From positions 13,460,907-13,524,906 of the forward strand of contig NC_068351.1 in the NCBI RefSeq assembly GCF_014633365.1: DNA of 64,000 bases, given 5' to 3'. Within the stretch, counting starts at the first letter, position 1; every line of letters starts with the position of its first letter. Position numbers and translations under genes: made by a program. Shown piece after piece: positions 1 to 11,507 of this stretch. Origin of the DNA: Diospyros lotus. Lineage: Eukaryota; Streptophyta; Magnoliopsida; Ericales; Ebenaceae. The notes beneath the pieces are model-generated. The model was not told the origin of the DNA. It worked only from the letters and a program-made list of their open reading frames with translations, and made no database searches.

Positions 1-601
1 TTTATTTGAAAATATAGTCGACTAACCTATTTTGTTTGTCGATTATTTGTTTCTCAGAAACTTGTAATGGTTAGTTTTTGGTGCATTTAATGCTTGCCCA
101 ACCACCCACAACGGTTCAAATTTTGAACTTATCCACCATCAACTATAAATAGGTGGTTGAAGACGCATTGAAGGCTGCTGAATACATTGAATATCTTGAC
201 CTACCAAGCTTTCACTGTTACATCGAGCTTTAAATTTATTCTTTGTATCTTTATTTCTGAGGCTTATGTATCTCACCGTTACATTTATTTTAAGCCTCGA
301 TCATTTATTTAAGAGAGAAGCTTGTAACTAAGAGTTGTACTCTTAGATTTTCATTCTCACAATTCCTGTGGTTTTTCCTAGCATAAGCTAGAGGGCCCAT
401 TTGATTGGGAGGCTTGTACATTTCCTAGTCAAGGACTAGAGTACCTGCTCATATTGAGTAGGGGGTTTGATAGTGAAATTACTTAAAAATCCTTAGTTAG
501 TAGCTAAGGTAGTGGACTAGGTTTGAAAAATTGAACCACTATAAATCCTGGTCTCTTGTGCTCTCTGTTTTTCACTTGTCGTTGATTAGCATTTTTATTC
601 T
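1..601 (+). repeat. Partial Ty1/copia (SIRE-like) LTR, copy a
   Basis: This stretch matches the distal half of the LTR at 29712-30968, for example the ATAGTCGACTAACC block, the TATA region aactataaataggtgg and the tail cacttgtcgttgattagcatttttattc. It is closer to that LTR than to the adjoining LTR at 602-1886. It stops at 601, exactly where the TG of the next LTR begins, and the window edge cuts its left side. I read it as the 5' LTR of element 1, interrupted by insertion of element 2. A TATA box sits at 144-151. Confidence 0.8.
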
Positions 602-856
602 TGATATTTTACTCTTAGTAATAAAATGGTTTTGATAATAACTATATGAAAATCAATCTCTACTATATAGATTATATGAATGAGAAAATACATTTGTAAT
701 ATATGAATTTTGAAGCAAGGTATGAAAACCTATAGAAGAAATATTGAGTATGGTTGAGTGTGTTTAGATTCAAAATAAATATACTTTTGATAATCCCAAC
801 TTGCTTTCAAAAAGATCAAAATGAGGATTTGTTGAGTTTTCAATGTTTTCAAAATG

Positions 857-1176
857 ATAGTCGACTATGTGGTTTAATGCTGTTGACTATGCCTGAAAAT
901 AGTCGACTATGCTGTTAAGGATAGTTGACTATACTGTTTTGATCTATCGACTATTTAAGGCATCTGTCGACTATCATATAAGGATAGTCGACTATGACTT
1001 TTCATCTGTCGACTATTTTTGTTCTTTAAATTCAAAATTCTCTTCATATTTTAACATCTGTCGACTATGGCTTTGTATCTGTCGACTATGGAAAGTTTGT
1101 GTAAGAAATAGTCGACTATGATTTTGTGTCTGTTGACTATGGCCAGTTTTATTTGATAAAATAGTCGACTAACCTA
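857..1176 (+). repeat. Array of ATAGTCGACTAT palindromes in copia LTR
   Basis: GTCGAC, mostly inside ATAGTCGACTAT or CTGTCGACTAT, occurs about nine times in 320 bp, with degenerate forms (GTTGAC, ATCGAC) between. Spacing is irregular, at roughly 15-40 bp. The same cluster recurs at 29980-30305 and more sparsely at 27768-27935. It lies upstream of the LTR TATA box, where a retrotransposon enhancer would be expected. The function is unknown. Confidence 0.8.
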
Positions 1177-1290
1177 TTTTCTCTATTGACTATGTGTTTC
1201 ACAGAAATTTATAACGGCTAGTTTTTGGAGCATTAAATGCTCGCCCAACCACCCATAACGGTCCAAATTTTGAATTTGCCCACCATCAAC

Positions 1291-1298
1291 TATAAATA
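1291..1298 (+). promoter_or_regulatory. TATA box of copia LTR copy b
   Basis: TATAAATA is preceded by a region conserved in all three LTR copies (144-151 and 30404-30411 are the equivalents). It is followed 30-100 bp downstream by conserved sequence suited to the R region. Confidence 0.65.
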
Positions 1299-1888
1299 GG
1301 TGGTTGAAGACGCATTGAAGGCTGCTGGAAATATTGAATATCTTGAATCATCGTGCCTTCATTGTTACATTGAGCTCTTAACCCTTTCTCTCTGTATTTT
1401 CATTTAAGAGGCTTTGATATCTTACTATTCGATTACTTTTAAGCCTTAATCATTCATTTAAAGAGAGAGTTTGTAACTAAGAGTTGTACTCTTAGAATCT
1501 TTATTTCAATTTCTATATTTTTCCTAACAGTAGCTAGAGGGCCCATTAAATTGGGAGGTTGTACACTTCCTAGTCAAGGACTAGAGGACCTGCTCATATT
1601 GAGTAGGGGATTTGATAGTGAGAGTGGTTTTGAAAATCCTTAGTGGATAGCTAAGGTAGTGGACTAAGCTTGGAAGGCTGAACCACTATAAATCTGTGTC
1701 TTCACTGCTCTTCATCTTTTCTTTTTTACGTTTGCATCCTTGCTCTATTGACTTTGCTTATTCATTGATAAGATTTCATTTTTATTCTTCACTTTACGAA
1801 AGTATTTTCACTTCTCAAAAGAATTTTTTTAATTATACCAATTCACCCCCCCTCTTGGTGTGTGCCATATCAGTTCAATTCTATCAAT

Positions 1889-1900
1889 TGGTATCAGAGC
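1889..1900 (+). promoter_or_regulatory. Primer binding site, initiator Met-tRNA type
   Basis: TGGTATCAGAGC, two bases after the LTR end, is the standard plant copia primer site complementary to the 3' end of initiator tRNA-Met. Confidence 0.9.
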
Positions 1901-1955
1901 CAAGTTCCCTTGTTTTCTTATTGGTTTAACAACCTAGGGAAAAAGGTCTTATTAT

Positions 1956-3254
1956 ATGGCTCATTTTGCCTCATCATCTCAATCCGAGGGTCTAAGCACC
2001 ACTCGTCCCCCATTCTTTGATGGAACTAACTATAATTACTGGAAAACAAGAATGCAGATTTATTTAATGCAAGATTCAAGCTTAATGCAAGCTGTTCATA
2101 AGGACATCAAGTTAGCTGACATGGAGAAAATTGAGACCTGGACACCAGAAGAAAGGAGAAATATGGAGATAAATGCTAAAGCCATGAATACTCTTACCTG
2201 TGCACTGAGTTCAGAGGAATTCAACAGAGTGTCAACATGAAAAATAGCTAAGGAAATTTGGGACAAATTAAAGGTAACACATGAAGGAACCAATCAGGTA
2301 AAAGAAACGAAAATCAATCTTCTTATCCATGATTATGAGTTATTTTCTATGAAGGAATATGAATCTATAAAAGACATGTACACTAGATTCAATGACATTG
2401 TTACTACCTTAGAAGCCTTAGGTAAGACATTTTCAAATGGAGAAAGAGTTAGAAAAATTTTAAGAAGTTTACCTAGATCATGGGAATCCAAAGTCACTGC
2501 CATAACAGAAGCTAAGGACTTAGATACACTTCCATTTGACAACTTGTTAGGTTCTTTAATGACACATGAAATAATGATGAAAAGAAATGAAGTTGAGAAT
2601 GAAGATAAAAACTCTCAAAGTGAAGATGATGATTTTGCACTGTTAGCTAGGAAATTTATGAAGAAAGGTAGGTTTAATCAAAGGAGAACATTTCGGAAAG
2701 AAAAAGATTAAAAAGAGTCTAATCCATCTAATGAGCTTCGATGTTTTGAATGTAAGAAGCTAGGTCACATTAGAAGTGACTGCCCTCAACTGAAAAAGAT
2801 GGATCGCAAGGAAAGAAAAATGAAGAAGAAGGCTCTAATTGCATGGGGTGAAGAAGAGCTCTCATCAAGTGATGAATCACAAGATGAAGAAGTTGCCAAC
2901 ATTTGTTTTATGGCCAATATTAAAGACGAGGTAAACTCTTAGCAGCTTAATTCAATTTCTGAATTTACATTTGAAGAACTTCATGATGCATTCAATGAGT
3001 TGCTAGGTGAATGTGAGCATATGAATGAGAAAAACAGTGATTTAAAAAGAGAATTAAATTCTTTAGAAAATAAGGTAAATGATCTGAAAAACAAAATAGG
3101 AATGTTGGAAAATGAAAGAGACAATCTAAGTTCTAAAAAGGAAAATCTCTTGAAAGAAAACAAAGACATGATGGAATCTTTAGAAAAATTAGTTGAAGGT
3201 AAAAATAAACTAGAAATGATACTTGGAGCTCAAAGAAATTTTGGAAATAAATAA
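1956..3254 (+). pseudogene. Copia gag (element 2), broken
   Basis: The reading starts at the ATG at 1956 with a typical SIRE/Tork gag N-terminus (FFDGTNYNYWKTRMQIYL). It continues through the UBN2/gag core and a CCHC knuckle (CFECKKLGHIRSDC, about 2743-2784) into a Lys/Glu-rich coiled coil (about 3000-3240). In-frame stops lie at 2238 (TGA where the other copy has TGC), about 2709 (TAA) and about 2939 (TAG). The frame is lost near 3245. The same frame change occurs in the copy at about 24190, so it predates both copies. It would make the nucleocapsid protein but cannot be functional as it stands. Confidence 0.85.
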
Positions 3255-5894
3255 GGAATTAGATTTGATCAATTCCAAGCAAGCTCCAGTAAAACAGTGT
3301 TTGTTAAAGCATCAAACCAAAAATTTATTCAAAGAAAATCATCTCTCAAACCAAAGTTTTCAAAAAGAGGTATTACCTCTCACTACTGTGGAAAAGATGG
3401 TCACTCAATTAACAAATGTTTCATACGAAATTTCCCTCAAAAATTCAAACAAATTTGGGTTCCTAAAGAGATAGTGTCTTCTAACAAGAATGGACCCAAG
3501 ATGATGTGGGTACCAAAGGGAACAACGTGAATGATTTCTTGTGTAGGCTGCATTGGTTTCAAATGATTCAAGGAGCAAGTGGTTCCTTGACAGTGGGTGC
3601 TCAAGGCACATGATAGGAGATTAAGATCTTCTCAGCAACATCGTTTTCAAGGAAGGAGGTAAGGTTTTCTATGGGGACAACTCTCAAGGTAAGATCATAG
3701 GTATGGGCTCTATTTCTTTTGAAAACATTACATTAGAAAATGTATTTCTTGTTGATAGACTTAAACATAATCTGATCAGTATTAGTCAATTGTGTGATTT
3801 AAATTATGAAGTTTGCTTTGATGCTAACTCTTGTAAAGTTGTATGCTCTAAGACAAAGGAAATGAAATTAAAAGGAAATAGAATAGGAAACATCTATCTC
3901 ACATTTCTAGAATCACGAAAAATGGAGATATGTTTAGTTGCTAATTCATCTCAAAATTCCTGGTTGTGGCATAGTAGGTTAGGGCATGCTAGTATGAATC
4001 TAATAAACAAGTTAGTAAAACATGATCTTGTTATTGGATTGCCTAAGCTTAAATTTGAAAGAGATCACATTTGTGGCACTTGCATGAAAGGCAAGCAAAT
4101 CAGTATTTCATTCAAACCAATAAATGAAGTATCAACATCTAGACCTCTAACACTACTTCACTTAGACTTGTTTAGTCCAATGAGAACTCTAAGCTTAGGA
4201 GGTAAACAATATGTTTTGGTAATAGTAGATGATTATTCTAGATTCACATGGGTTATCTTTCTTGCATCCAAAAATGAAACCTTTTAAGTCATTTGAAATA
4301 TTTAGTAAAAGAATTCAAAGAGAAAAAGGCTTTTGTATTTCAAAAATTAGAAGTGATCATGGAGGAGAATTTGAAAATGAATCTTTCAAACTGTTTTGTG
4401 AAGAAAATGGAATAGATCATAACTTATCTTATGCTAGGACTCCCCAACAAAATGGTGTAGTAGAAAGAAAGAATAGATCTTTACAAGAAATGACTAGAAC
4501 AATGCTTTGTGATAAAAATCTTCCTAAATACTTTTGGGCAGAAGTTGTGCGTACTGCCTGCCATATTCTAAATAGAGTTTCAATGAGGCCATTATTGAAA
4601 AAGACTCCATATGAATTATTTAAAGGAAGAAAGCCCAACATAAGTCATTTCCATGTCTTTGGTAGCACTTGCTATATTCTCAATAATGGAAAAGAATCAC
4701 TAGGTAAATTTGATGCTAAAAGTGATGAAGGTATATTTTTAGGATATTCATCTCAAAGTAAAGGTTATAGGGTATTCAACAAAAGAACCTTAGTAGTAAA
4801 GGAAACAATTCAAGTAATAGTTGATGACATAAGCATTGAATCTCCAAAACATAAGGAAGATGGTGAAAATGAAGTAACCCAAAATTTTGAGAAACTTTCA
4901 ATAGAGCAAAATGAATCTAATACTCAAGAAAATGATCCGTTTGAAGGAGAACAAGTGCATCAAGTAGAAAAAGAACCAACATTTCCAAGAGAAAGGAAAT
5001 ATGTCAAAAAGAATGAAATCATAGGAGATCCATCCAAAGGCATTAGAACTAGATCTTCCATTAGAAATGAATGTCAATATGCTGCCTTCCTATCTCAAGT
5101 TGAACCCAAAAATATCAAAGAAGCTTTAGAAGATGAAAATTGGATTATAGCCATGCAAGAAGAATTAAATCAATTTGAAAGAAATGGAGTTTGGAAATTA
5201 GTGCCAAGACCAAAAGATTATCTTATTATAGGCACAAAATGGGTATTTAGAAATAAGATGGATGAAAATAGAATTGTAACTAGAAACAAAGCAATGTTAG
5301 TGGCTCAAGGTTATAGCCAAGAAGAAGGTATTGACTATGATGAAACCTATGCCCCTGTTGCTATGTTAGAAGCAATAAGAATGTTGTTAGCATTTGCTTG
5401 TTACAAAAACTTCAAGTTATATCAAATGGATGTTAAGAGTGCTTTCTTAAATGAGTATATTAATGAAGAAGTCTATGTAGAACAACCCTCTGGTTTTGAA
5501 AATCACAAGTATGAAGATCATGTGTTCAAGTTGTCTAAAGCTTTATATGGTCTAAAACAAGCCCCTAGAGCATGGTATGAGAGACTTAGTAAGTTTCTCT
5601 TAGAAAAAGGATTTAAAAGAGGCCAAATAGATACAACCTTATTTATAAGAAGCCACGATAGGGACATCTTATTAGTTCAAATATATGTAGATGACATCAT
5701 CTTTTGATCTACAAATAAATCTCTATGTGATCAATTTGCAAATCTTATGCAAGGAGAATTTGAGATGAGAATGATGGGTGAACTTAAGTACTTTCTAGGA
5801 TTGCAAATAAAACAAGAAGAAGAAGGTATATATATTTCTCAACAAAAATACATAAGAGATCTTCTCAAGAGGTTTGATGTTCAAGATTGTAAAC
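3255..5894 (+). pseudogene. Copia pol (element 2): protease, integrase and RT, broken
   Basis: A second, imperfect CCHC knuckle (SHYCGKDGHSINKC, first Cys replaced by Ser) is followed by an aspartic protease core (FLDSGCSRHM, about 3580). The integrase has its GAG-pre-integrase HHCC part at about 3960-4100 and its DDE core with DYSRFTW. RT follows with the YVDD catalytic motif (IYVDDIIF, about 5685). An extra T near 4270 shifts the frame inside integrase. TGA replaces GGA at about 5705 just after YVDD. Otherwise the reading frame is long. The gene breaks at 5894, where a solo LTR is inserted, and resumes at 8772. Confidence 0.85.
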
Positions 5895-5899
5895 CTATG

Positions 5900-8766
5900 T
5901 GTAGTGGCCCACTACCGGATAGTCTCGCTAGCATAGGATATCCGAAAGGAGGTCATCACAAGTGTGATATAGAACAATAACATACAACACCATAATACTA
6001 TCCTTAGATAAACTCAGCGGAAGCTAACATAAAGGTTTACAACATCTTAGACCATAGTCTAAACAAAATGAAATACAAGGGCACTAACAAATTTTATAAC
6101 ATAAAATTTCCTCACACTTGCCCTTATCACAAATGCTAACATAGACCATCTAATTTGGAAGGTCTCTGTACACCTCTAACCCTGGGCTTTAGCCCCACTG
6201 GGCTCGCACTCAACCACTGCTCTACTTGTACCTGGAATGACATGAGAGTAAACAAGGTGAGCCACAAGGCTCAGCAAGTGTATTTATAAAGCATGGAGAT
6301 ATAGAATCAAAGGCAGGGATAATCAAGATAGAATAAACAACTCTATGAGAAGATATTAGTATAACGCGACTCATAAGTTTTCCATTTACATTAATTTCCC
6401 ATGCCGTGATTATTACATATTTTATGTACTCGTTCTCATGCTCATGCATATGCACCAATAATAAGGAATTTTTCCGCATAATTCTCAAGGCTCTCACGGC
6501 CAAGTAATAACAATTTGAGCCACGCCTACTGGGTTGATGGCCACCTCACCCGCGTCAAGCGCTCATAGGATATCCTTTCTCACCCACGGACTTCGCCGTC
6601 GTGCAAAATAATAGGTGCGCAAATCAGTATAATCATGCATCACATATGCATATCCCAATTTCATGTCAATCCTCAATGATTAAAAAAAATCTCAAATCAT
6701 GCTTAACATGCACAATTAGATAAATTAATGTGTGCACCATCTTATGATCACATGGTAAATTTTAATACATTTATTTACTCATACTTATAGAAATGTCCAA
6801 CCAATATTTACGGTATATTTTTACCCCAAAAATAATCTCAAGGAATCAAAATTTATACATGCAAGAAACACCAAATCTTGCATGACACTAGACCCTAATG
6901 AATAAATGTCATTCCTTAAGAAATGTAGGGTGACACAAAAACCCTATTTAGATTTTAGCAATGTTCATCAAGAAAACGAATTAATATTGCAAGATTTATC
7001 GAAATAAGGAGAATAAAACCCTTTTATCCAAAAATGAGGGTTATCAAGAATAATTCAAAAAAAATGGAAGAACTATACAAAAATCATAATTTTAAACGTA
7101 GGGAGGATAGACTACATAGGAGGAGTTGAATAACAATATATTTCAGAAATTTCCAGATTTCAAGCATATTTTCAAAAATCCAATCCGGGCTCAATATTTG
7201 GTCAAATACCACAAACGATATACCAAATCAAAGCCTAATGAGTCTAGTTTCTGGAACATCAACTGGATTTGAAATCGGAAATAACCACAAGGAGATATTC
7301 CACAAAAACCGAAACAAGGCAGAATTTGTATCAGTAATTTACAGAATTCTACATAGAATTCAACAAGGTTGTTATGGGTAGAAATCATAACCAAAAATTT
7401 CAAATCGTATACCGAATTGAATCCCATGATGTCTATTTTATATAAAAATAAATGGATCACAATTTGGATATAACCACAGAGCATTATACCCCCAAAACCG
7501 AAGCAAGAACAGATTATTCAAAAATAGAGCAGAAAATTTCCAGATTCTGGGCAAGAATTTACAAGAATACTGTAGGCTCAAAACACAGCAAAAAATTCTA
7601 AAAAAATTACCAAATGAATATTATCAAGTCTAGTTTATACAAAAACAAACGGATCTTGAATCGGATATAACCACAGAGAGTTATACCCTAAAGAGTACAA
7701 CAAGGTCAGTTTACTCGAAAGTAGTAAAATTTCCAGATCTTAGCAGGGATTTACAAGGCTATAACATGATCAAATCTTAGTCAAAAAATTCGATTATTGT
7801 GTCTAAAATGAAGCTTAAGATGTCTAGTTTACAACCCAATAAACGGATCTCAATTTGGATATAAACACAAGGAGTTATAGACCAAAGAACATAACATGGT
7901 CAGTGAATCCGAGAATAAGAATTTAAGAGCAACAACTTAAAGATGAAGGAAACAAGCCTTCTAAGATGGAAACAAGGTTGAAGAACTTGCATTAAAAGAT
8001 AAACAAGAGAAGAAGAACTTACACAATCATAAGGAGAAGAAGAAGAAGAAGATCTTGAATTTGAAACAAGAAGGAAGGGAACTTGCCTTAGATGGTTGCA
8101 AATCCAAAGAGATGAAGACACCCCTTGAAATTGAAAATTCCATAGTCTCCACTTAAAGCTTCAATGAAGAAGAACAATGGAGGAAGAAGAGAAAATCGGG
8201 AGAGGGAGAAGAAGAAGGGAACAAGAAAGTAAGAAGAAAGAAAAGGAGGGAAAAAATGTGGGAGACTTGTCTCCCAACTCCTTTCAATCCATCTCCCTTT
8301 TAATTTTCTCTAATTTGCCCTTCATACTAACACACACAATTCACATATCTCTTACCCATTTTGGTCATTTTACCATTTTCTTAATCTTTTTTTCTTTTTA
8401 ATTAAGATACCATTCTCTATGCCCATAGCCCAAGCCCAAGTCAAAATATATATATAGCCCAAGCCCAAGTCAAAATATATATATAGCCCAATCCAACTAA
8501 GGCCCAATGGACTTTTCTTGAGATTTGGGTTCAACCCAATTCATTTACACTTAAGATTTAATTATTTATCAATGGTCTAATTCAAATAAGGCCCAAACCC
8601 ATTTAGCCCACAACTTTGAGACTTTTTCACACCAAATATTATTTTCATTAATTTACCCCCATTACCAACTCATATAATATTTTTAACAATTAATTAATAA
8701 AGGCAACAACTCTAATGTGCAAACTAAAATACCCATAACACCTAGACCCACTAACAGGTCGTTACA
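5900..8766 (-). mobile_element. Solo LTR, 2867 bp, probably Ty3/gypsy chromovirus, reverse orientation
   Basis: The insert begins TGTAGTGGCC and ends GGTCGTTACA, and is flanked by the 5-bp duplication ctatg (5895-5899 and 8767-8771). Removing it rejoins copia pol exactly, as seen in the uninterrupted copy at 26840. Read on the minus strand it starts TGTAACGACC, which is typical of chromovirus (Tekay/Del-type) LTRs. I see no gag or pol and no second LTR, hence solo. It includes a 30-bp tandem duplication at about 8430-8490 (cccaagcccaagtcaaaat with ATs) and GA-rich tracts around 8020-8250. Confidence 0.85.
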
Positions 8767-8771
8767 CTATG

Positions 8772-9077
8772 GCTACACCTATGAGTAGTTCTCAAAGCCT
8801 AGATAAAGATGAACTAGGAAAAGGTGTCGATAACAAGCTTTATAGAAGTATGATTGGTTCTTTGCTTTATTTAACAGCTAGTAAACCTGATATTATGTTT
8901 AGTGTGTGCTTATGTGCTAGGTTCCAATCTAATCTCAAAGAATCTCACTTGAAAGCAGTTAAAAGAATCTTGAGATACCTAAAAGGAACTGCAAATCTAG
9001 AACTATTTTATGCAAAATCAAATATTTTTGATCTAATAGCATACACTGATGCAGATTATGATGGATGTAAAATAGAT
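8772..9077 (+). pseudogene. Copia RT/RNase H (element 2), continuation and truncation
   Basis: This continues the protein interrupted at 5894 with the connection domain and RNase H start (SMIGSLLYLTASKPDIMF, then [10 protein letters not shown]). At about 9077 the sequence leaves the RNase H wording (the other copy continues with RKSTSG) and switches to the gag leader of another copy. The missing C-terminus includes the remaining RNase H catalytic residues. Confidence 0.85.
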
Positions 9078-9448
9078 CTTATCAGATGGCACATTTTGCC
9101 TCCTCATCTCAATCCGAGGGTCTAAGCACCACTTATCCCCCATATTTTGATGAAACTAACTATAACTACTGGAAGACAAGAATGCAAATTTATTTGATGC
9201 AGGACTCAAGCTTAATGCAAGCTGTATATCAAGCTAGCTGATATGGAGAAAATTGAGACTTAGACAGTGAAAGAAAGAAGAAACATGGAGATAAATGCAA
9301 AAGCTATGAATACACTTATCTGTGCACTAAGCTCAGAGGAATTCAACAGAGCGTCAACGTGCAAGATAGGTAAGGAAATTTGGGACAAATTAAAGGTAAC
9401 ACATGAAGGAATCAATCAGGTAAAAGAAACAAAAATCAATCTTCTTGT
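9078..9448 (+). pseudogene. Copia gag N-terminus (element 1), broken
   Basis: Homologous to the gag at 1956 onward. An ATG at 9086 starts MAHFASSSQSEGLSTT. An 8-bp deletion near 9220 relative to the other copy shifts the frame. The sequence runs up to the target site cttgt (9444-9448), where the gypsy element is inserted, and resumes at 23232 with the next gag bases. Confidence 0.85.
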
Positions 9449-9769
9449 TGATTAGTGGTTAATTTTATAAAAATTTTGTTATAATTATACCCTTCTTTTG
9501 ATCTTAAAAATAGTTTAAATTAGATATTAATATATATTTTATGGTTATATGCAAGTTTAAATTGAAAAATGAATGAAATGAAATTTTAAAGTAAAATTTA
9601 ATAATAATAATAATAATATATAAAATTATATATAATACATATATATCATTATATGCATTCATGTAATATATATAATATAATATAATATATATATATATGT
9701 GCCATGTGTAATACATATATATAATATATAATTTATTAATAATATTAAATTATTTTTATTTTTTTTAGG

Positions 9770-9925
9770 CATGAAGAATTAAAGCCCATGAAGAATTCAA
9801 ATCCATGAAGAAATCAAGCCCATGAAGAAATCAAGCCCATGAAAAATTAAAGTCCATGAAGAAATCAAATCCATGAAGAAATCAAGTCCATGAAGAATTC
9901 AAGCCCATGAAGAATTAAGACCCAA
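9770..9925 (+). repeat. Short tandem repeats in LTR, catgaagaa(a/t)tcaagcc type
   Basis: About nine imperfect units of 17-18 bp (catgaagaaatcaagcc and variants) follow one another. The same array is at about 21494-21649 in the 3' LTR. Confidence 0.85.
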
Positions 9926-10054
9926 TTTGAGCAACCCATGGAGAATATTATTTGGAGAAGGCCCAAGGATTATTTTTAATCCTAATGAAGATTAAAAACC
10001 AATTTATAGAAATCTATTTTTATTTTGTATGTGAGAGCTTTATTAGGTGTGTTT

Positions 10055-10200
10055 TTTAGCTAAAATCCATTTAACTATTAGGTGGATATTATAGCTAAAA
10101 TCCATTTAACTTTATGAATGCTTTATTAGGTATGTATTTTAGCTAAAATCCATTTAATATTAGGTGTGTATTATAGCTAAAATCCATTTAACTTTAAGTG
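10055..10200 (+). repeat. Four copies of tagctaaaatccattta in LTR
   Basis: The unit tagctaaaatccattta occurs four times, separated by attaggtgtgtatt-like spacers. It is repeated identically in the 3' LTR at about 21779-21924. Confidence 0.85.
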
Positions 10201-10275
10201 TGTGAGTGCCCATTAGATATAATTATGTCTAGTTGAATAATTGAAATTGTGTGGTTTGTATTGCATCTTGTGGCC

Positions 10276-10283
10276 TATAAATA
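10276..10283 (+). promoter_or_regulatory. TATA box of gypsy LTR
   Basis: TATAAATA in the context tggcctataaatagatcac. The equivalent in the 3' LTR is at 22000-22007. It is the best TATA candidate in the LTR and would drive genomic RNA synthesis starting about 30 bp downstream. Confidence 0.6.
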
Positions 10284-10467
10284 GATCACTTGATTGCATT
10301 TGTAAGTGTGATTATTATTCTTGAATCAAAGTTTAGTTATTTCCTTAGAATTCTCTCTTTGAGAATTGCTTTTGTTCTCTCTCATTTTCTTTAGTATTTT
10401 CTCTTGTGATCTTACTTTCTTCCTTTCTTCTTTTAAATTCTTATGTCATTTATTATTACTTTATTAT

Positions 10468-10630
10468 TCACCGCCTAAATGGACGGTTAGTTTATGCCTT
10501 TAAATTCTTGCAATTTTAATTCTTGTCATTTAATTGTTCACCGCCTAAATGGACGGTTAGTTTATGCCTTTAAATTCTTGCAATTTTAATTCTTGTATTT
10601 TAATTATCTACCGCCTAAATGGCCGGTTAG
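10468..10630 (+). repeat. Three tandem units around ACCGCCTAAATGG in the LTR leader
   Basis: Units of about 70 bp repeat, each with the core ACCGCCTAAATGGACGGT (third copy GGCCGGT). The core is partly self-complementary (ACCG...CGGT), so transcripts could form short hairpins. The position downstream of the TATA box places the units in R/U5 RNA. The 3' LTR has the same set at about 22192-22354. Confidence 0.8.
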
Positions 10631-11507
10631 TTTCTTCTATTTTAATTCCTGTCATTTAAATTCTGTTATTTAAATTATGTCATTTAAATTGTTGTCAATT
10701 AATTTAATAGAGATGAGTAGCTAAATCTAATCTTGGGTTAAGGCAAGGACAGTGTCTAACGCCAATGATTCCCAAAGAAAGCTACGCTTTAAATGAGTAA
10801 CATTGGTTTAAACTTCAATATGAGTGTGTTTTGATTATTGAAAAATCACTAGGTTTGGATTGGAGCGTAAGCCTAACTTAGAGCTTTCATGTCACGCATG
10901 AGAGTTACTAGAACTGGAAACGCTATCATACCCAAACCCGGATGATTAATTTAGTTGTTTTGTGTATTAATTGTAATTAAATTTATGGTAGTTTTTTAAA
11001 TTAGAATCCCACATATCATGTATGGGGATTGCTTAAACTAAAGCTATCATTATCTTTAATTGCATTTAATAACAAATCCTCATATATGAAATTAAATTAA
11101 TGTTGCTAATCTTTTATGCTAATATTTGGGAATCAACGGGTTGGCACTGAAATTGTCTTAACTCAAGTACTTTCCAATTTCATATTCTCACGTTTAGTAT
11201 TTATTTCAACTTCTGTCTTGCTTTATTTTCTAGTATTTGTTATCTAAAAAAATTATAAAAAATCATGTTATCAATCCATCTAAATGCGTGTGCGTGTGTG
11301 TGACATTCTTTTTTTTCTTTTGCCATAAATAAATCTCTCAGTGGACGACCTGGACTTATCCAGAAAGTATAAATTTAAATTTGAACTACAACTGCACTCG
11401 TACACTGACGAGTATAAACCTCTCGCCTAAATAAATAAATAAAATATAAAATTTTTATTGTGTTTTGTTTTGTGTTTTAATTGCAGGGTGAGAGTGCAGT
11501 CAAATTT

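Larger units (their letters stand above)
602..1886 (+). repeat. Ty1/copia (SIRE-like) 5' LTR, copy b, about 1285 bp
   Basis: It begins TGATATTTTACTC and ends CTATCA, followed by two bases and then the initiator-Met primer site, as expected for a copia 5' LTR. It is homologous over its whole length to the LTR at 29712-30968, with many substitutions. A cluster of ATAGTCGACTAT palindromes fills its first half, and a TATA box lies at 1291-1298. It heads element 2, whose gag begins at 1956. Confidence 0.9.
602..9077 (+). mobile_element. Element 2: decayed Ty1/copia SIRE-like retrotransposon, 3' end lost
   Basis: The order is 5' LTR (602-1886), primer site, gag (from 1956), protease, integrase, reverse transcriptase and RNase H. 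This is the copia domain order with integrase before RT. The gag start and the pol wording (for example RTMLCD..LPKYFWAE and the [16 protein letters not shown] block) fit the SIRE/Maximus lineage. A solo LTR interrupts pol at 5900-8766. The element ends abruptly inside RNase H at about 9077, fused to the gag start of element 1, so its last RNase H part and 3' LTR are missing. Confidence 0.85.
9449..11502 (+). repeat. 5' LTR of gypsy element, 2054 bp
   Basis: It starts TGATTAGTGG and ends GTGCAGTCA. It is followed by five bases and the tRNA-Asp primer site. It contains an AT-dinucleotide-rich start, short tandem repeats, a TATA box at 10276-10283 and three copies of an ACCGCCTAAATGG unit. The copy at 21173-23226 has the same length. 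Confidence 0.95.

Noticed and set aside
909..1121. 70-aa ORF with repeated VDY residues
   Set aside because: It comes from translating the ATAGTCGACTAT repeats in the LTR; not a protein gene.
857..1176. CRISPR-like repeat array
   Set aside because: The repeats are short palindromes at irregular spacing in a retrotransposon LTR of a plant; no spacers of constant size.
8177..8401. 74-aa Lys/Glu-rich ORF
   Set aside because: It lies in the solo LTR, reads a GA-rich tract, and is on the strand opposite to the LTR orientation.
9504..9716. 70-aa ORF on the minus strand, repeated identically at 21228-21440
   Set aside because: It is a translation of the AT-dinucleotide part of the two LTRs; low complexity, no family.
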